This document shows positions 44,427 to 53,853 of a stretch of DNA of 64,000 bases, in pieces; position 1 is the stretch's first letter; every line of letters starts with the position of its first letter. The DNA comes from Spirochaetia bacterium UBA5763 (GTDB lineage: Bacteria > Spirochaetota > UBA4802 > UBA5550): NCBI GenBank assembly GCA_002418835.1, contig DIEX01000033.1:124001-188000 (forward strand). Reading direction: 5' to 3'. The notes under the pieces are model-generated. The model was not told where the DNA came from. It searched no databases and saw only the letters and a program-made list of their open reading frames with translations. The translations under genes and the position numbers were made by a program.

Positions 44427-44913
44427 TATATACAGATTTTTTTCCGTAATGCTTTTAGCGCTCACGTTTCACTCACTGTTATACGGAACACCTGCAGCAC
44501 AATCCGCAATTTACTACAACGAGGGTGTTGATTTATTTAAACAGGGGGAGTTTACCTCTGCCGAAAGTAAATTTCTTAAATCACTGAAACTGAGCCCATT
44601 CTATTCACTTGCATACTATGGCCTTGGAAGAGTCTACCTTGCAACAGAGGGTAACAATGATGAGGCAATAACCTGCCTGAGAAAATCTGTGCAGCTTGAC
44701 TCCGGGCTTGCGAAGGGATATTTCTACCTTGGTTTAGCTGAACTGCTGGGGGGGAAATATGTGGAGGCGCTTCACTCTTTTCAAAGCGCCCACGATCTGG
44801 ATAAAGGGTTTGCCGAATCTCTATATAATATTGCAGTTATATATGAGCATTTGGGGAATAACTACAGAGCTTTTGTATATTACCGCAAATATATTGATGA
44901 AACAGAAAAATGA
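44416..44913 (+). CDS. Exported TPR-repeat protein
   Basis: 165 residues: an N-terminal signal-like segment (FFSVMLLALTFHSLLYG) and three to four tetratricopeptide repeats (AIYYNEGVDLFKQGEFTSAE, SLAYYGLGRVYLATEGN, AKGYFYLGLAELLGGKY, AESLYNIAVIYEHLGN). TPRs mediate protein contacts; a partner is unknown. Overlaps the preceding membrane protein gene and abuts the convergent zinc-ribbon gene with no gap. Confidence 0.82.
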   Translation: MQGSIYRFFSVMLLALTFHSLLYGTPAAQSAIYYNEGVDLFKQGEFTSAESKFLKSLKLSPFYSLAYYGLGRVYLATEGNNDEAITCLRKSVQLDSGLAKGYFYLGLAELLGGKYVEALHSFQSAHDLDKGFAESLYNIAVIYEHLGNNYRAFVYYRKYIDETEK

Positions 44914-45219
44914 TTAAATATTAAACAGGCTCTCAGCCTTTTTCTTCCCTGTGACCCGTTCATAATCATCATAATCAACAAAGATCAGGTCAGGCAGTTT
45001 CTTCCTTGTACGGCTAACAATATCAGTTTTGCCGCCGCGCGCGTCTTTTGATGTGACATATTTAAACTCCCGTCCGCAGCCGGGACATTTTTTCAGCTCC
45101 TTCAGCTCGATTCCTATCTGCTTACATCCCGGACAATGCCCGAATTTATCCTCAACCATGATTATATGATTCTGCACATCTTCAACGCTGATCTCTTTCC
45201 ACACCCTCATGTATTCCAT
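44914..45219 (-). CDS. Double zinc-ribbon protein of unknown function
   Basis: 101 residues with two CPGC knuckles (CPGCKQ and CPGCGRE, 16 residues apart by their first cysteines) likely to bind one zinc, then a basic stretch (RGGKTDIVSRTRKKLP) and an acidic tail. Such small ribbons often bind nucleic acid. It lies 3 bases downstream of the dihydrouridine synthase gene, so an RNA-related role is plausible but unproven. I do not recognise a named family. Confidence 0.7.
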   Translation of the reverse strand: MEYMRVWKEISVEDVQNHIIMVEDKFGHCPGCKQIGIELKELKKCPGCGREFKYVTSKDARGGKTDIVSRTRKKLPDLIFVDYDDYERVTGKKKAESLFNI

Positions 45220-45222
45220 AAA

Positions 45223-46209
45223 CTATCTCCCTCCGGCAAATATCTTCACCCTTTCATGCGGGTTTCTATCAAGGTATTCGCCAAGAGTCTCTATCATGAA
45301 TTCAATTCTGTCAAGATTTCTAATTTTTTTCATTAAATCATGGGCAAAAGTAAAGTTTTTCATGAAATAAAATGAAAACCTGTGAGCCCTGCTTTTATGC
45401 AGGTTTTCGGGGAGCATGTTAGCAGTGTCACGCATTACATCAGTATAGGTTTTCAGGAGATCAACCTCAAGAGAGTAATTACCGGTTTCAATAAGCTTCC
45501 TGGACAGTGCAAAGATCCAGGGGGAGGTGACAGCTCCTCGCCCGATCATCAGGGCATCACATCCCGTGTCATCAATACACCTTTTCGCGTCTTCAGCGGT
45601 AATAATATCACCATTCCCCACAACGGGAATTGAGAGGTTATCCTTTAGCAGTTTCACCAGCCTCCAGTCCGCATTTCTACGGAAAGAGAGCTTCCCATGC
45701 CTTGGATGGAGCGTTATATAATCAACACCCTCCCCCTGAAGCATCTTCGCAAACTCCAGCAGATAGGATTCGTCGGTCTCCTCAAATCCGCTTCTCATTT
45801 TTACGGAGAGTGAACATCTGCACACAGCACGGCATTTTTCAACAATTTCAGATGCAGCTTTAATGTCAGAGAGAATTCTGGAGCCCTGAAATTTTTTTAC
45901 AATATCAGGAGCGGAGCACCCCATATTTATATCAATTCCCGAGCACCCTCTATCCTGTAAAATAACGCAGGCATCTGCCATAACTTCAGGATCTCCCCCA
46001 AGAAGCTGATAAACAAAGGGCTCATCATTTTCATTCTTCATCATGAAGGGTTCATTATGCATTGCACCCCCCTTCACAGCAGCAGCGGAGAGCATTTCAG
46101 AGTAGAGAACAGTATCGGGGTCAAACTTACGCACACATTTCCTGAAAGGAGGGGTTGTAATCTCAGCCATAGGTGCAAGGAAAAACTTCTGTTTATTCAC
46201 ATCTATCAT
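45223..46209 (-). CDS. dus: tRNA-dihydrouridine synthase
   Basis: 328-residue FMN-dependent enzyme that reduces uridine in tRNA. Motifs FFLAPMAEITTPPFR, INMGCSAPDIVKKFQGSRIL (GCSAPD in place of the usual GCP), SVKMRSGFEETD, ITLHPRHGKL and VVGNGDI fit the Dus family, though the enzyme is diverged. ATG at 46209 gives the family N-terminus; a longer frame would add 42 non-conserved residues. The zinc-ribbon gene follows directly. DusA, B or C type not assigned. Confidence 0.88.
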   Translation of the reverse strand: MIDVNKQKFFLAPMAEITTPPFRKCVRKFDPDTVLYSEMLSAAAVKGGAMHNEPFMMKNENDEPFVYQLLGGDPEVMADACVILQDRGCSGIDINMGCSAPDIVKKFQGSRILSDIKAASEIVEKCRAVCRCSLSVKMRSGFEETDESYLLEFAKMLQGEGVDYITLHPRHGKLSFRRNADWRLVKLLKDNLSIPVVGNGDIITAEDAKRCIDDTGCDALMIGRGAVTSPWIFALSRKLIETGNYSLEVDLLKTYTDVMRDTANMLPENLHKSRAHRFSFYFMKNFTFAHDLMKKIRNLDRIEFMIETLGEYLDRNPHERVKIFAGGR

Positions 46210-46429
46210 ACAGCAAAAGCATAACCGGAAGTTAAAAGTGTCAAACAATTTTAATGTATGTTTATTAATATATGCATACCTTAAAAAACAAATATTTTGA
46301 CTTTGGTTATTATATTTTATACATAATAACACCATTATTGAGCAAAAAATGATTGAAAATTAAACTACAAAATCTCAACTCTATTATTAAACACAAGTAA
46401 AATTATATTTATGTAATAAGGAGCCAAAA

Positions 46430-47794
46430 ATGAAACAAATTAACAGAACAAACGCTTTAATACTTTTAATATGTACAACTCTCTCTCTCTCATTAGTTAT
46501 TACAGGCTGCGGAGGAAGCAGCGGAGGAGGGGGTACCCCGGATGGAACCACCTATAAAAATCAAATTCTGCCATCCAAAACATCAATTAATATACCAGAG
46601 AGCCTCGGCTCATCTCATTCAGGAAAAAAGGGTACTGTAAAACTGTCAAAACTGTTAAAAGGGACCACCCCCGGAAACGAGCCTATGGGTTATATGATGT
46701 TAAACAACATTGTTGACCAGGTAAAAGAGTTCAGCGGAGATCTCGATTTCGAATTTCTTTTTATAGACTCAGCCCTTGCTAAGCTTCTATCAGAAAATAC
46801 AGGTGACATAGATAAAACATTAGCTAAAGGGGAATTTACCTTTACCTTCACGCAGGAGATGTCAAACAGCCTTCAGGCGCTTTATGATAAATATGATGTT
46901 CCCACGGATGAACGGGATAATATCGCTGTAGGCGAGCAGATCGAATGCCCTGAAATTCAGATAATTATAGATTCAAACGCGGCTGACGGATATACACATA
47001 CTGTAATATTCACAGATTCTGAAACAGGTTATGAAGGGACATATTCAATTAAATGGAATGCCGAAAGAACAAAAATAAAAGTCTCAGATATTTTTAAAAT
47101 TACAGAGGGAGGCTATACTTATGAAGGGAACAACATAGCAGTTCTCGACAATTCAGGGAGCAGGCCTCTGTTCACAATGCAGTGTACATATAAAAATGGC
47201 ACTGAAGAATTTAAATTTTCAATTAAACTGCAGGAAACAGGAACTAATAACGGCGTAATCGTTGAATGTTCTATGAATGCAAATGACTGCGCAATGACAT
47301 TAAAAGGTGCTGCAGATGATAATGGCGGTTATATCGAAGCAACTACCAGACAGGACTCTCATACTTTTGTTTACAAGGAATCGTTTGACAGCAATGGAGA
47401 GATTACAGGATGCATCATAACAATAGATGGAACTGATCAGCCAGTAGGCGAATATGGTGCACCTGTTGAAGGAAACTATCAGAATGAATACACCAGCGCA
47501 GAGGGCCTTGATACAATCAGTGTTACAATAAATGGACTTGATTCTGCTGATGAAGGTGACAGCTTTGTTATTGCGCTGGCAGGAACAACAACACCAGCCA
47601 GTGACGCTGATATGAATTCATTCTACGAAAAGGTAATAGGGGGAGCTATTTATGTTAATGGAACCTTCGAAGTTGATTACTGGGGGACTACTGAACAGGC
47701 CAGCGGAGCTGTAATATTCAAAGTCAGCTATAATAACCAGAATCTTGTATTAACTGCAACGGTCGGAGCTTCAATAAGCGCATCTGCCAAATAA
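46430..47794 (+). CDS. Large lipoprotein of unknown function
   Basis: 454 residues with a lipoprotein signal ending ITGCGGSSGGGG, a glycine/serine linker, and a long beta-rich body containing repeated elements (FTFTFTQEMSNSLQ, EIQIIIDSNAADGYTHTVIF, VSVTINGLDSADEGDSFVIAL-like strands). No catalytic motif seen. Behind TAAGGAGCC and a terminator hairpin afterwards, so it is monocistronic. Composition (Asn, Thr, Gly rich) suits a cell-surface protein. Function unknown. Confidence 0.72.
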   Translation: MKQINRTNALILLICTTLSLSLVITGCGGSSGGGGTPDGTTYKNQILPSKTSINIPESLGSSHSGKKGTVKLSKLLKGTTPGNEPMGYMMLNNIVDQVKEFSGDLDFEFLFIDSALAKLLSENTGDIDKTLAKGEFTFTFTQEMSNSLQALYDKYDVPTDERDNIAVGEQIECPEIQIIIDSNAADGYTHTVIFTDSETGYEGTYSIKWNAERTKIKVSDIFKITEGGYTYEGNNIAVLDNSGSRPLFTMQCTYKNGTEEFKFSIKLQETGTNNGVIVECSMNANDCAMTLKGAADDNGGYIEATTRQDSHTFVYKESFDSNGEITGCIITIDGTDQPVGEYGAPVEGNYQNEYTSAEGLDTISVTINGLDSADEGDSFVIALAGTTTPASDADMNSFYEKVIGGAIYVNGTFEVDYWGTTEQASGAVIFKVSYNNQNLVLTATVGASISASAK

Positions 47795-47803
47795 TCTATA
47801 ACC

Positions 47804-47842
47804 TGACAGCATCAGTGTGAATACTTCGCCCTGATGCTGTCA
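47804..47842 (+). terminator. Hairpin after lipoprotein gene
   Basis: Perfect 12-bp stem TGACAGCATCAG / CTGATGCTGTCA with a 15-base loop, 9 bases beyond the lipoprotein stop. Lacks a U-tract, so it may stabilise the 3' end rather than terminate alone. Confidence 0.5.
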
Positions 47843-48101
47843 TAAACTCCGCTACAGACATCGAACATTATAACGGTTTACTTTTTATATTAAAAGTATT
47901 CAATACCTGTGAAGTGATAATCTTATATACCCCTGGCTTCTCTCAGATTTAAAGAGCTGTATTACATTTAGCGCCTGACCACATAATTCTGCGCAAATTT
48001 CTATACATTATTACCTCTCTGTAAAAAAATCAAATACCCCATGAAAACCCATTATATAATTGACAGATTGAAATAACAGTCAAAATTATGACTGTTTGAC
48101 T

Positions 48102-48199
48102 AATCGCAGCTACCGGATTTAACCGTAATGTATGATTCAGAAATTAGCCCCTTAAACCGCTGTTTGCCGGTTAAGCCGGTAGTAAAAGTATTTGCGATT
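48102..48199 (+). promoter_or_regulatory. Candidate structured leader upstream of livJ
   Basis: Three blocks pair in register: AATCGCA with TGCGATT, CTACCGG with CCGGTAG, and TTAACCG with CGGTTAA, around a 42-base loop; CTTAAACCG (48151-48159) inside the loop competes for CGGTTAAG, giving alternative folds. Whether this is transcribed is unknown. Confidence 0.35.
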
Positions 48200-48283
48200 T
48201 TTCATATACCCGTTATATTAAGCATATTTAAGGCTGTCATGCCGGATAATATAGTATCCTAAAATACAGGAAGGAGAGTTAGT

Positions 48284-49471
48284 ATGAAAAAGTTACTGTC
48301 GGTCCTCATTTCCTTAATGCTTCTTTTTGCACTCGCATGCGGAAAAGAGTCAGATGTTGTAAAAGCAGGTGAAACCATTAAAATAGGTTTCCTCGGGCCA
48401 ATGACTGGTGATGCAGGCAACTACGGCAAGCTCATGAGCCAGGCTGTAAAAGTTGCAGTTGAAGAGTTCAACGCTGCTGGCGGCGCTGAAGGATTCAATG
48501 CGGAAGTGCTTATTGAAGACACAGAAGGTAAAGTTGAGAAAGCTAACCCTGCGATTGAAAAACTTGCAGGTGTTGACAAAGTTTTCGGAATAGTTGGTTC
48601 AGTTTTCAGTTCTGTATCACTTGCAGTTGCTCCAAAAGCTGAAGCCTCAAAAATCGTTATGATTTCTCCATCTTCAACACATAAAGATCTCCCTGAAAAA
48701 GGTAAGTTCATATTCAGAAATGTTATGAGTGACGCTCTTCAGGCAATTGTTTTCGGTAAATATCTTGCAAAAGTTGAAAATGTTAAAACAGTTGCAATAC
48801 TCTACATAAAAAATGACTACAGTCAGGGCCTTGCAATGGACTTCAAAGCCCAGTTCGAAAAAGAGGGCGGAAAAGTTATTGCTGTTGAAACTGCTCTCCA
48901 GGGCGATAAAGATTTCAAAACCCAGCTCACTAAAATTAAAGGCGCGAATCCTGAAGCAATCTATTTCCCGAACTATGTTGCAGAGATCGCACAGATGCTT
49001 GAGCAGTCAAAACAGCTTGGAATCAAAGCAAAATTCTACAGCGCTGACGGATACTCAAATCCTCAGATTTTTGAACTTGCAGGAGATCTTTCAAATGGCG
49101 TGATTTACACACAGGCGGCAGAGCAGCCCTCAAGTCAGAAAAGAAAAGATTTCGAAGCTAAATACCAGGCAAAATGGGGAGAAAAACCGGACGCTTTCAG
49201 CCTTAACGCGTATGACGGTGCATTGATTATGCTCAATGCAATTAAAGCAACATCAAGCAAAGCAATGGGTGGGAACCTGAAAGTTGACAGGGACAAAGTT
49301 AGAGATTTCGTTGCAAAAACAAAAGATTATGACGGCGCATCAGGCAAAATTACCTTTACAGCTAATGGTGACCTTGTTGCAAATATCGGTATCTACACAG
49401 CGGAAAACAAAAAATTCAAACAGCTTAAGATGTTTAAACTCGACGGCGATAAGCTTGTTGAGATAAAATAG
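48284..49471 (+). CDS. livJ: Branched-chain amino-acid ABC transporter substrate-binding lipoprotein
   Basis: 395-residue type I periplasmic binding protein (Leu/Ile/Val/Thr or related ligands) with a lipoprotein signal ending ALACG. Family features include GFLGPMTGDAGNYGKLMSQAV, EDTEGKVEKANPAIEKLA, VFSSVSLAVAPKAEASKIVMISPSSTH and SLNAYDGALIMLNAI. AAGGAGAG precedes the ATG. First gene of the livJHMGF operon; an intercistronic hairpin separates it from the permease genes. Ligand range cannot be decided here. Confidence 0.93.
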   Translation: MKKLLSVLISLMLLFALACGKESDVVKAGETIKIGFLGPMTGDAGNYGKLMSQAVKVAVEEFNAAGGAEGFNAEVLIEDTEGKVEKANPAIEKLAGVDKVFGIVGSVFSSVSLAVAPKAEASKIVMISPSSTHKDLPEKGKFIFRNVMSDALQAIVFGKYLAKVENVKTVAILYIKNDYSQGLAMDFKAQFEKEGGKVIAVETALQGDKDFKTQLTKIKGANPEAIYFPNYVAEIAQMLEQSKQLGIKAKFYSADGYSNPQIFELAGDLSNGVIYTQAAEQPSSQKRKDFEAKYQAKWGEKPDAFSLNAYDGALIMLNAIKATSSKAMGGNLKVDRDKVRDFVAKTKDYDGASGKITFTANGDLVANIGIYTAENKKFKQLKMFKLDGDKLVEIK

Positions 49472-49482
49472 AGTAGCGGCAG

Positions 49483-49509
49483 ACAGGCTGAAGCAGCACT
49501 TCAGCCTGT
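49483..49509 (+). terminator. Intercistronic hairpin between livJ and livH
   Basis: Perfect 11-bp stem ACAGGCTGAAG / CTTCAGCCTGT with a 5-base loop followed by TTCTGT. Probably attenuates or stabilises the livJ message so that binding protein is made in excess over the permease. Confidence 0.7.
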
Positions 49510-49539
49510 TTCTGTAGAATTATAAAGGAAATTAACCTG

Positions 49540-50472
49540 ATGAATCTTTTCAATATTCCACATAACGAACTGCTTCAGCACCTGCTGAACGGGCTTACAC
49601 TGGGGGCTATCTATTCACTCATTGCTCTCGGTTACACAATGGTTTACGGCATCCTTAAATTTATTAACTTCGCTCATGGTGAAATTCTGATGCTCGGCGC
49701 ATATGCCGGCTACTATGTTTATTATCTGATATGCGACCCGTCACAGGGGGGCTCTTTTGTTATATTTGCTTTTATTATATCTCTTCTGACTGCCATGGTC
49801 ATAAGCGCATCACTTGGAGTTTTTATTGAACGCGTGGCCTACAGACCTCTAAGAAAAGCCCCAAGACTTGCACCGCTCTTAAGCGCAATCGGTGTATCCA
49901 TTATCCTGATGAATTTAGCAGCGCTTTTTTTCGGCACCAAATCAAGAAAATTCGATTACCCCATCGATAATACGACTATCCAGCTTGACGGAACAAGCAT
50001 TACCCCTAACCAGATAATGATACTGGCAGTCGGGCTCATTATGATGGCAGCACTTAAACTCTTCATAGATAAATCAAAATTAGGAAAAGCAATGAGGGCC
50101 ACAAGCCAGAATCAGGCTGTTGCGTCCCTAATGGGAATAAATGTCAATTTTATAATCTCTCTGACTTTCGCGATAGGTTCAGCCCTTGCCGCTGTTGCGG
50201 GAATAATGATGTCCCTTGAGTTCAAACTCTATCCCACCATGGGGCAGATGGCAGGACTTAAAGCTTTTATCGCAGCAGTTGTAGGGGGGATAGGAAACAT
50301 CAGCGGAGCCATGCTCGGCGGAATACTTCTTGGCCTCCTTGAAACATTCGGAGTTGTAATCCTCGGCATACCGCAGGGATTAAAAGATACAATCGCATTC
50401 AGCGTGCTCATAATCATTCTCCTGGTAAAACCGAGCGGTTTACTGATTAAAAACATCAGGGAGAAGGTCTGA
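49540..50472 (+). CDS. livH: Branched-chain amino-acid ABC transporter permease LivH
   Basis: 310-residue inner-membrane permease of the LivH type with about eight to nine helices. Motifs GLTLGAIYSLIALGYTMVYGILKFINFAHG near the start and GRAMRATSQ-like KAMRATSQNQAVASLMGI in the middle (the cytoplasmic loop that contacts the ATPases) are present. Followed 2 bases later by livM. Confidence 0.95.
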   Translation: MNLFNIPHNELLQHLLNGLTLGAIYSLIALGYTMVYGILKFINFAHGEILMLGAYAGYYVYYLICDPSQGGSFVIFAFIISLLTAMVISASLGVFIERVAYRPLRKAPRLAPLLSAIGVSIILMNLAALFFGTKSRKFDYPIDNTTIQLDGTSITPNQIMILAVGLIMMAALKLFIDKSKLGKAMRATSQNQAVASLMGINVNFIISLTFAIGSALAAVAGIMMSLEFKLYPTMGQMAGLKAFIAAVVGGIGNISGAMLGGILLGLLETFGVVILGIPQGLKDTIAFSVLIIILLVKPSGLLIKNIREKV

Positions 50473-50474
50473 TT

Positions 50475-51395
50475 ATGTTAAACTTTATTTTACTCATATT
50501 TATATACATAGGAATATACGCCATATCCGCACTGGGGCTGAACCTCATCGTAGGCTATACAGGGCTTCTTTCACTCTGTCAGGCTGCTTTTCTCGGGATA
50601 GGAGCTTATTCAGCAGCAGTTTTAATGACTGCTTTTCACTTCGGATTCTGGGAGGCAATGTTCATCTCAGGCATTATTACCGCGTTATGCGGAATGCTCA
50701 TAGGGATTCCGACACTGAGGCTGAAAGGTGACTACCTCGCAATCGCCACTCTCGGCTTCGGCGAGATAGTAAGAAATATTATTGTGAACTGGGACAGCGT
50801 GACAAAGGGGCCCATGGGGATAAACGGAATCCCGGGGCCTGAATTATTCGGCTTCATGTTCTCTTCAATGGACAAAATCTCCTGGGTTATACTGATCTGG
50901 GTTATCGTGGGGATATCATACTATTTCGTTCGCAGAGTAGTTCGTTCAAGAGTTGGACGGGCTCTGGAAGCGATCAGGGAGGATGAAATAGCCGCCTCTG
51001 CTATGGGTATTAATACAGCGAAGTATAAAATCGGAGCCTTTACCACAGGTGCCTTTCTTGCGGGGATTGCGGGGAGTCTTTTCGCTTCATACAATCAGTC
51101 TGTCGCACCGCTTACTTTTGATTTTATGATGTCCATAATGATTCTCTGCATGGTTGTCCTTGGGGGCCTTGGAAACAATTACGCCACTGTTGCAGGGGCA
51201 ATAATTATAGTAATAACATCAGAGATACCGCGACTTTTTGGAATTTCACATATAATACCGCCTCAGCTTAACCAGGTTATATTTGGATTAATTCTTGTTC
51301 TGATGATGATCTACAGACCCCAGGGTATTATCGGACGGGTTAAACTGAACTATGCGAAGATATTAAAGAAAGAAATTTTAAATCTGGAGAAGTAA
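50475..51395 (+). CDS. livM: Branched-chain amino-acid ABC transporter permease LivM
   Basis: 306-residue permease partner of LivH with about ten helices. Typical motifs are ALGLNLIVGYTGLLSLCQAAFLGIGAY, GIPTLRLKGDYLAIATLGFGEIVR, NGIPGP and the coupling loop GRALEAIREDEIAASAMGIN. Ends just before livG. Confidence 0.95.
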   Translation: MLNFILLIFIYIGIYAISALGLNLIVGYTGLLSLCQAAFLGIGAYSAAVLMTAFHFGFWEAMFISGIITALCGMLIGIPTLRLKGDYLAIATLGFGEIVRNIIVNWDSVTKGPMGINGIPGPELFGFMFSSMDKISWVILIWVIVGISYYFVRRVVRSRVGRALEAIREDEIAASAMGINTAKYKIGAFTTGAFLAGIAGSLFASYNQSVAPLTFDFMMSIMILCMVVLGGLGNNYATVAGAIIIVITSEIPRLFGISHIIPPQLNQVIFGLILVLMMIYRPQGIIGRVKLNYAKILKKEILNLEK

Positions 51396-51399
51396 AAAA

Positions 51400-52182
51400 G
51401 TGCCTCTACTATATACACAGAGTTTAAGAAGGGAATTCGGCGGAGTGGTTGCCGTATCTGATGTTGATATTGAAATTTTTAAAAATTCGATTACAGGTCT
51501 TATCGGCCCCAATGGTGCAGGTAAAACAACCCTTTTCAATACAATTACCGGCCTCGATTATCCCACAAGCGGATTTGTTTTTTTCAAAGGGGAGGATATA
51601 ACTCCGCTCCCGGCATATAAAATTACCAGAAGCGGCATTGCGAGAACATTCCAGAACATCCGGCTTTTTAAGGAAATGACTGTTTTTGAAAATGTTATGA
51701 TAGGCAGACACTTCAGGGCAAACCATCCTCATATAGTTAAAAATAAACTGATTAATTTTATCCTTGGAAGAATCTTCGTTAAACAGGAGGAGCAGGATAT
51801 TTACGAAAGTTCCCTGAAATGGCTCGACTTTTTCGGGCTGCTCGATTTCAGAGATGAATACGCCAAGAACCTTCCTTACGGCAAGCAGAGAGAGCTTGAA
51901 ATTGCCCGGGCCCTTGCAACAGAACCTGAAGTTCTCTTCCTCGATGAACCTGCTGCAGGAATGAACCCGCAGGAAACAGATGAATTAATGGTCACAATCA
52001 AAAGGATCAGGGACCTCGGCATAACAGTTGTTTTAATTGAACATGACATGAAACTTGTTATGAATATCTGCGACAAAATTATTGTGCTCAATTATGGCCG
52101 CAAAATCGCGGAAGGAACCCCTGCGCAGGTACAGAACAACAAAGAAGTTATCGAAGCATATTTAGGAAAAACAGATGAGTAA
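51400..52182 (+). CDS. livG: Branched-chain amino-acid ABC transporter ATPase LivG
   Basis: 260-residue ATPase that powers the LivHM permease. Walker A is GPNGAGKTT, the LivG-type motif SGIARTFQNIRLF is present, the signature motif is LPYGKQRELEIARAL and Walker B is VLFLDEPAAGM. The start is a GTG (CCTCTACTA follows) with weak Shine-Dalgarno GGAGAAG. Overlaps livF by 8 bases. Confidence 0.96.
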   Translation: MPLLYTQSLRREFGGVVAVSDVDIEIFKNSITGLIGPNGAGKTTLFNTITGLDYPTSGFVFFKGEDITPLPAYKITRSGIARTFQNIRLFKEMTVFENVMIGRHFRANHPHIVKNKLINFILGRIFVKQEEQDIYESSLKWLDFFGLLDFRDEYAKNLPYGKQRELEIARALATEPEVLFLDEPAAGMNPQETDELMVTIKRIRDLGITVVLIEHDMKLVMNICDKIIVLNYGRKIAEGTPAQVQNNKEVIEAYLGKTDE

Positions 52183-52933
52183 CGCAATATTAGAACTGAA
52201 AAATGTTCATGTAAGCTACGGGAATATCGAGGCGCTCAAAGGTGTTAACGTAACCATAAATGCAGGACAGGTTGTCTGTCTGATCGGCGCAAACGGTGCC
52301 GGTAAATCGACTCTCCTTAAATCGATTGTGGGACTTGAGCCGCTCACCAAGGGTGAAGTGATCTTTAACGGAGAAAGAATTACATATACAGGGGGAGATT
52401 CATCAGCAAAAAAAGACCGTGTTTTTCATTCTACGGATAAGATCATTTCAAGAGGAATATCAATGGCTCCTGAAGGGAGAGGTATCTTCCCGGAAATGAC
52501 AGTACTTGAAAACCTTGAAATGGGCGCATTCATGTTAAAAGACAATGCTCTGATAAAGAAGCGCATTGAAGAGAAGTATGAAATGTTTGAAATTCTGAAA
52601 GACAGGAGAAAGCAGCTTGCTGGTTCACTATCCGGTGGCGAACAACAGATGCTTTCAATTGCAAGAGCACTTATGAGCGCACCAAGGCTTCTCCTGCTTG
52701 ATGAGCCCGCGCTCGGCCTTGCTCCTATAATTATTCAGAACATCTTCCAGACAATTTCAAAAATCAGCAGGGAGGATAAAGTAACAATCTTCCTTGTTGA
52801 GCAGAACGCGAAGATGGCTTTAAGCATATCTGATAAAGGGTATGTGCTTGAAACAGGAAACATTGTTCTTGAAGACGCTAGTAAAAATCTTCTGGAAAAT
52901 CCGAAGGTGAAAGCCGCTTATCTCGGCGAATAA
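52175..52933 (+). CDS. livF: Branched-chain amino-acid ABC transporter ATPase LivF
   Basis: 252-residue ATPase. Walker A GANGAGKST, LivF-specific GISMAPEGRGIFPEMTVLENLEMGA, signature LSGGEQQMLSIARALM and Walker B LLLLDEPALGLAP are intact. A slightly longer insertion (YTGGDSSAKKDRVFHSTDK, about residues 66-88) than typical LivF lies between the Walker A helix and the Q-loop region. Last transporter gene; the phosphatase gene follows 14 bases later. Confidence 0.95.
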   Translation: MSNAILELKNVHVSYGNIEALKGVNVTINAGQVVCLIGANGAGKSTLLKSIVGLEPLTKGEVIFNGERITYTGGDSSAKKDRVFHSTDKIISRGISMAPEGRGIFPEMTVLENLEMGAFMLKDNALIKKRIEEKYEMFEILKDRRKQLAGSLSGGEQQMLSIARALMSAPRLLLLDEPALGLAPIIIQNIFQTISKISREDKVTIFLVEQNAKMALSISDKGYVLETGNIVLEDASKNLLENPKVKAAYLGE

Positions 52934-52947
52934 CCGGAATTACACGA

Positions 52948-53742
52948 ATGGATAAAAATTTCCTATCCGGTAATGATATAGACTTTTTCGTTGAGATTGT
53001 AAAATCCGCAGGTGACGCGGCTTTCAGGTTTCAGAAAAATGATATGGATATATACCGGAAGGATGATCGATCCATTGTTACTGAAGCGGATTTTCAGTCT
53101 CAAAAATTTCTCATAGAACGGATTGAATCCCGATTTAACGATTTCAACTTTATCTGCGAAGAAAACTTATCAGAAACAGCAACTCTCTCTGATGATAAAA
53201 TCAATGTGATCATTGACCCTATTGACGGTACTGCGATGTTCAGCATGCACCTCCCTTTCTGGTGTGTATCAGTAGGAATTTTTGCAGGGATTACACCAGC
53301 CTATGGATTTGTATATTCCCCCGGCTGTGACCTCATGTTTCATACTGACAACGAAAGTTCATACCTCAACGGAAGAAAACTTAAAGTTGACCGCAACACT
53401 CCGATTGAAAAAGAGACCAACATCTTTTACTCATCAGAGATAAAAGGCGTTAAAATAAACTTTCCCGGAAAAGCAAGAAATTTAGGTTCAACTGCACTTC
53501 ACGCATGCCTTACAACAGACAACAGGCGAAACAGGCTGATAGCCTTTATCGGAAAATCTTATCTATGGGACTGGGCGGGAGCAATTCCTGTTGTGGAGAA
53601 AGCAGGGGGGAGGCTCAGATATCTTGACGGCAGAGAAATTGATTACGGAAGAATCGCATCTAACGGATTTGAGCTTGAGGATTACGCTGTAGTGAATAAC
53701 TGTGATGATTTTGAAATTGTAAAAAGTATTTTTCAAAGATAA
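52948..53742 (+). CDS. Inositol monophosphatase family phosphatase
   Basis: 264-residue Mg2+-dependent sugar phosphatase. Motif 1 is DPIDGTAMFSMHLPFW, with the ligand Glu in FICEENLS, and motif 2 is LWDWAGAIPVVEKAGGRL. Relatives hydrolyse inositol phosphates, histidinol phosphate or 3'(2'),5'-bisphosphate adenosine; sequence alone does not choose. It follows livF closely on the same strand and precedes the PurF-like gene. Confidence 0.9.
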   Translation: MDKNFLSGNDIDFFVEIVKSAGDAAFRFQKNDMDIYRKDDRSIVTEADFQSQKFLIERIESRFNDFNFICEENLSETATLSDDKINVIIDPIDGTAMFSMHLPFWCVSVGIFAGITPAYGFVYSPGCDLMFHTDNESSYLNGRKLKVDRNTPIEKETNIFYSSEIKGVKINFPGKARNLGSTALHACLTTDNRRNRLIAFIGKSYLWDWAGAIPVVEKAGGRLRYLDGREIDYGRIASNGFELEDYAVVNNCDDFEIVKSIFQR

Positions 53743-53853
53743 TATCGGGCTCCCTCCACCTGATTTTTTAAATTGAAGATTTTCATTGACAGATCAAACT
53801 TTAAAACGAATGTAATACCTTATTCAATTAACTTCCATCACAAAGGAGCCGTT

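Larger units (their letters stand above)
47795..48283. other. Intergenic region upstream of liv operon
   Basis: 489 bases with several hairpins. A terminator-like stem TGACAGCATCAG / CTGATGCTGTCA lies at 47804-47842. An AACAGTCA / TGACTGTT palindrome is at 48075-48096. A larger imperfect structure spans 48102-48199 (listed separately). No gene. Confidence 0.55.
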
